Part shown: positions 6,732 through 7,453 of the stretch, one piece after another
How positions within the stretch are numbered: the stretch's first letter is position 1
Layout: each line of letters begins with the position of its first letter
Assembly: GCA_003449595.1 (NCBI GenBank)
Contig: DMHB01000406.1
Location: 1 to 7,453 of the forward strand
Length of the DNA: 7,453 nt
Source of the DNA: Microscillaceae bacterium
GTDB taxonomy: Bacteria > Bacteroidota > Bacteroidia > Cytophagales > Microscillaceae
Direction: 5' to 3'
The notes under the pieces: generated by a model
Databases searched by the model: none
The model's input: the letters and a program-made list of their open reading frames with translations, nothing else
Told to the model about the DNA's origin: nothing
Position numbers and translations under genes: made by a program

Positions 6732-6805
6732 AAAAAAAGAAGCCAAGGTATGTGTTCTCATCTCTAAAAAGAGACTAAACCGCTCTTATGGCTTCTTTCA
6801 ATCAC
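6732..6805 (-). ncRNA. Candidate small structured RNA, unit 2
   Basis: The predicted RNA begins a few bases after the -7 element ending at 6812 and ends in T7 (6738-6732). The outer stem is perfect: AAAGAAGCCA (6798-6789) with TGGCTTCTTT (6745-6736). Inside is TCTCT-TTTT-AGAGA (6774-6761), probably extended by GTTT with GAAC. The hairpin from GAAG to CTTC is 57 bases long against 54 in unit 1, with the same closing sequence and terminator but unrelated inner sequence. It also lies 98 bases after the stop of the 6896 gene, so its terminator would stop read-through from there. A plain long-loop terminator is the main alternative; the promoter block just upstream argues against that. Confidence 0.5.
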
Positions 6806-6811
6806 AGGATA

Positions 6812-6872
6812 CAAATTTACAAGTAATGTATGAATTATAAAAACTTTCGCGCAGGAAGTTACACTTATTATC
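6812..6872 (-). promoter_or_regulatory. Conserved promoter block of small-RNA unit 2
   Basis: The minus strand has TTTT (6842-6839), exactly 19 bases, then TAAATTTG (6819-6812), the same geometry as unit 1. The upstream 34-base box (6872-6839) differs from that of unit 1 at three positions. Two of the three changes lie in the middle of its near-palindrome, which becomes weaker (6 of 9 arm positions), so an operator role for the symmetry is less certain here. The block begins 23 bases after the stop codon of the 6896 gene. Confidence 0.55.
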
Positions 6873-6898
6873 CATTCTCAATTATCCATTCATTCTCA
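6867..6898. repeat. Short tandem repeat of degenerate heptamers at a gene end
   Basis: ATTATCCATTCTCA (6867-6880) is repeated at 6881-6898 with an extra CATT inserted. The text reads as alternating heptamers of the TATCCAT/TCTCAAT kind. The second copy includes the stop codon of the 6896 gene (TCA 6896-6898 on the plus strand), and the first overlaps the unit 2 promoter block. A related but weaker pattern, ATTATCAATTAGCCATTAAT, lies at the matching place beside unit 1 (6596-6615). Such heptamer runs are frequent between genes in several Bacteroidota and cyanobacteria. Confidence 0.5.
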
Positions 6899-7453
6899 AC
6901 TCTTCAAAAACCTATACAAATACACTTTGGGGGCTATTTGCTGTGCCAATTGCTTTAGCCTTTCGCGCAGCGTGCCAATGAGTTGGTTGTAGGTTTCGTC
7001 AGAGCTTTTGTTGTTCATTTTGCCGGCTTCGTTTCTGCCCTGAAAATACTCGCGGATGTCGTAGAGCGAGGCGTTGGGGTTGTAGGTGCCGGTTACAAAA
7101 GGCTGCGTGTGGTAATAGGTCCACAAGGCGCGCCCGGCCTCGAATACGGCGGTGGCTGCTGCCGAAAACTCCAGCGGCGACGCATTATTATTATTATTAT
7201 AAGGAACTTCGGGTTCGAACACAATACTCAGCATATAGCCCGATTGGCTGGGTGGTTTTTGTTTGCCTTTTATAAAATCGGTCATAAAATTGCTCTCAAA
7301 TTTCTCCCGCGCATTTACCTCCTGCTCCGTAAAGGGTATCCAGTGGTTGGTGCCATATTTCGACTGAATGTTGTTGCTGAACAGCGTAAAAGCCAAGCAA
7401 TCGTTCTGAAATTCTTTATCTGTTTCCCAGTCTTTGTTGGGGTACAAAAACTG
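6896..7453 (-). CDS. C-terminal part of a large protein, probably restriction-modification/N-6 DNA methylase (partial at window edge)
   Basis: The frame is open from the window end to the TGA at 6898-6896, giving 185 residues. A TTG at 7447 could be taken as a start, but codons before it (Gln-Phe) continue the same conserved-looking sequence, so the gene's 5' end is outside the window. The sequence (WETDKEFQNDCLAFTLFS, NHWIPFTEQEVNAREKFESN, YDIREYFQGR, GKMNNKSSDETYNQLIG, LRERLKQLAQQIAPKVYLYRFLK) resembles, from memory, the C-terminal region of large Bacteroidota N-6 adenine methylase/Eco57I-type restriction-modification proteins. Methylase motifs (NPPY, SAM site) would be upstream and are not visible here, so the family call is tentative. 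A run of five Asn encoded by five AAT codons interrupts it at 7184-7198. No signal peptide or barrel pattern is present. Confidence 0.6.
   Translation of the reverse strand, partial: QFLYPNKDWETDKEFQNDCLAFTLFSNNIQSKYGTNHWIPFTEQEVNAREKFESNFMTDFIKGKQKPPSQSGYMLSIVFEPEVPYNNNNNASPLEFSAAATAVFEAGRALWTYYHTQPFVTGTYNPNASLYDIREYFQGRNEAGKMNNKSSDETYNQLIGTLRERLKQLAQQIAPKVYLYRFLKS
7184..7198. repeat. In-frame trinucleotide repeat (ATT)5 / (AAT)5 encoding five Asn
   Basis: Five identical AAT codons on the minus strand encode NNNNN within the sequence EVPY-NNNNN-ASP of the partial gene. All five using the same codon suggests a slippage-made microsatellite. Length changes by whole units would keep the frame, so it would vary a surface loop and not switch the gene off. 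Confidence 0.8.

Larger units (their letters stand above)
6462..6872 (-). repeat. Two-copy direct repeat of promoter-RNA-terminator units
   Basis: This gene-free stretch carries two units on the minus strand, 267-272 bases apart. Unit 2 is 6872-6729 and unit 1 is 6600-6462. The two share a 61-base block at their 5' side (6600-6540 versus 6872-6812, 52 of 61 identical) and an exact 16-base block at their 3' side (6477-6462 versus 6744-6729, GGCTTC followed by seven T). The part between the two blocks, roughly 60 bases, does not align. A palindromic element separates the units (6628-6718). I saw no terminal inverted repeats or target-site duplications framing them, and no protein-coding frame in them. 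Confidence 0.7.

Noticed and set aside
6736..6798. Bidirectional terminator
   Set aside because: The T7 run follows the stem only on the minus strand; the plus side has just three T before CAATC.
6462..6872. CRISPR array or insertion-sequence ends
   Set aside because: There are only two long, imperfect copies with no regular short repeats and spacers, and no terminal inverted repeats, target duplications or transposase.
7445..7447. TTG as the start of the 6896 gene
   Set aside because: The frame stays open to the window edge with family-like residues before it; the true start lies outside the window.
1..7453. tRNA or rRNA genes
   Set aside because: No cloverleaf with a GTTCRA-type T-loop and no rRNA-like conserved stretches were seen on either strand.

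Overview
The window looks like chromosomal DNA of a Bacteroidota bacterium. The evidence is a TonB-dependent receptor and a second exported protein that both carry an N-terminal carboxypeptidase-like regulatory domain, a short Crp/Fnr-type regulator without cAMP-site residues, A-rich leaders instead of Shine-Dalgarno sequences, and several matches to the Bacteroidota -7 promoter motif TAnnTTTG. The order or family cannot be fixed by eye; a Cytophagales- or Saprospiria-like source is a guess.

Every supported gene is on the minus strand, so transcription runs from high to low coordinates. In that order: (1) the C-terminal 185 codons of a large protein, probably a restriction-modification/N-6 adenine methylase protein (7453-6896, open at the window edge); (2) a 480-base gene-free stretch (6895-6416) holding two diverged copies of a compact unit, each with promoter block, roughly 70-nt structured RNA and T7 terminator, separated by a branched palindrome; (3) a secreted protein of unknown function (6415-5564); (4) a small His-rich exported protein (5418-5038) followed by a TonB-dependent outer-membrane receptor (4956-2740), plausibly a metal or metal-complex uptake pair; (5) an exported carboxypeptidase-like regulatory-domain protein (2693-1290); (6) a Crp/Fnr-family regulator (1274-711); (7) a small outer-membrane beta-barrel protein (621-49), with a second copy of its last beta-strand coding segment between its stop and the window start.

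Spacings of 81, 46, 15 and 89 bases between genes from 5418 down to 49 allow co-transcription of all or part of that block. Base composition is uneven. Hand-counted 60-base lines in the receptor and His-rich genes vary from 25 to 50% G+C, with several at 25-38%, while sampled lines in the flanking genes are 48-58%. The receptor block may therefore have a different history.

The most unusual part is the 6462-6872 pair. Its promoter blocks match at 52 of 61 positions with an identical 19-base promoter spacer, and its terminators share 16 identical bases. The RNA between them is different in sequence but in both cases folds into a long hairpin. This is the pattern of a duplicated small-RNA gene whose body has diversified, directly downstream of a probable defence gene.
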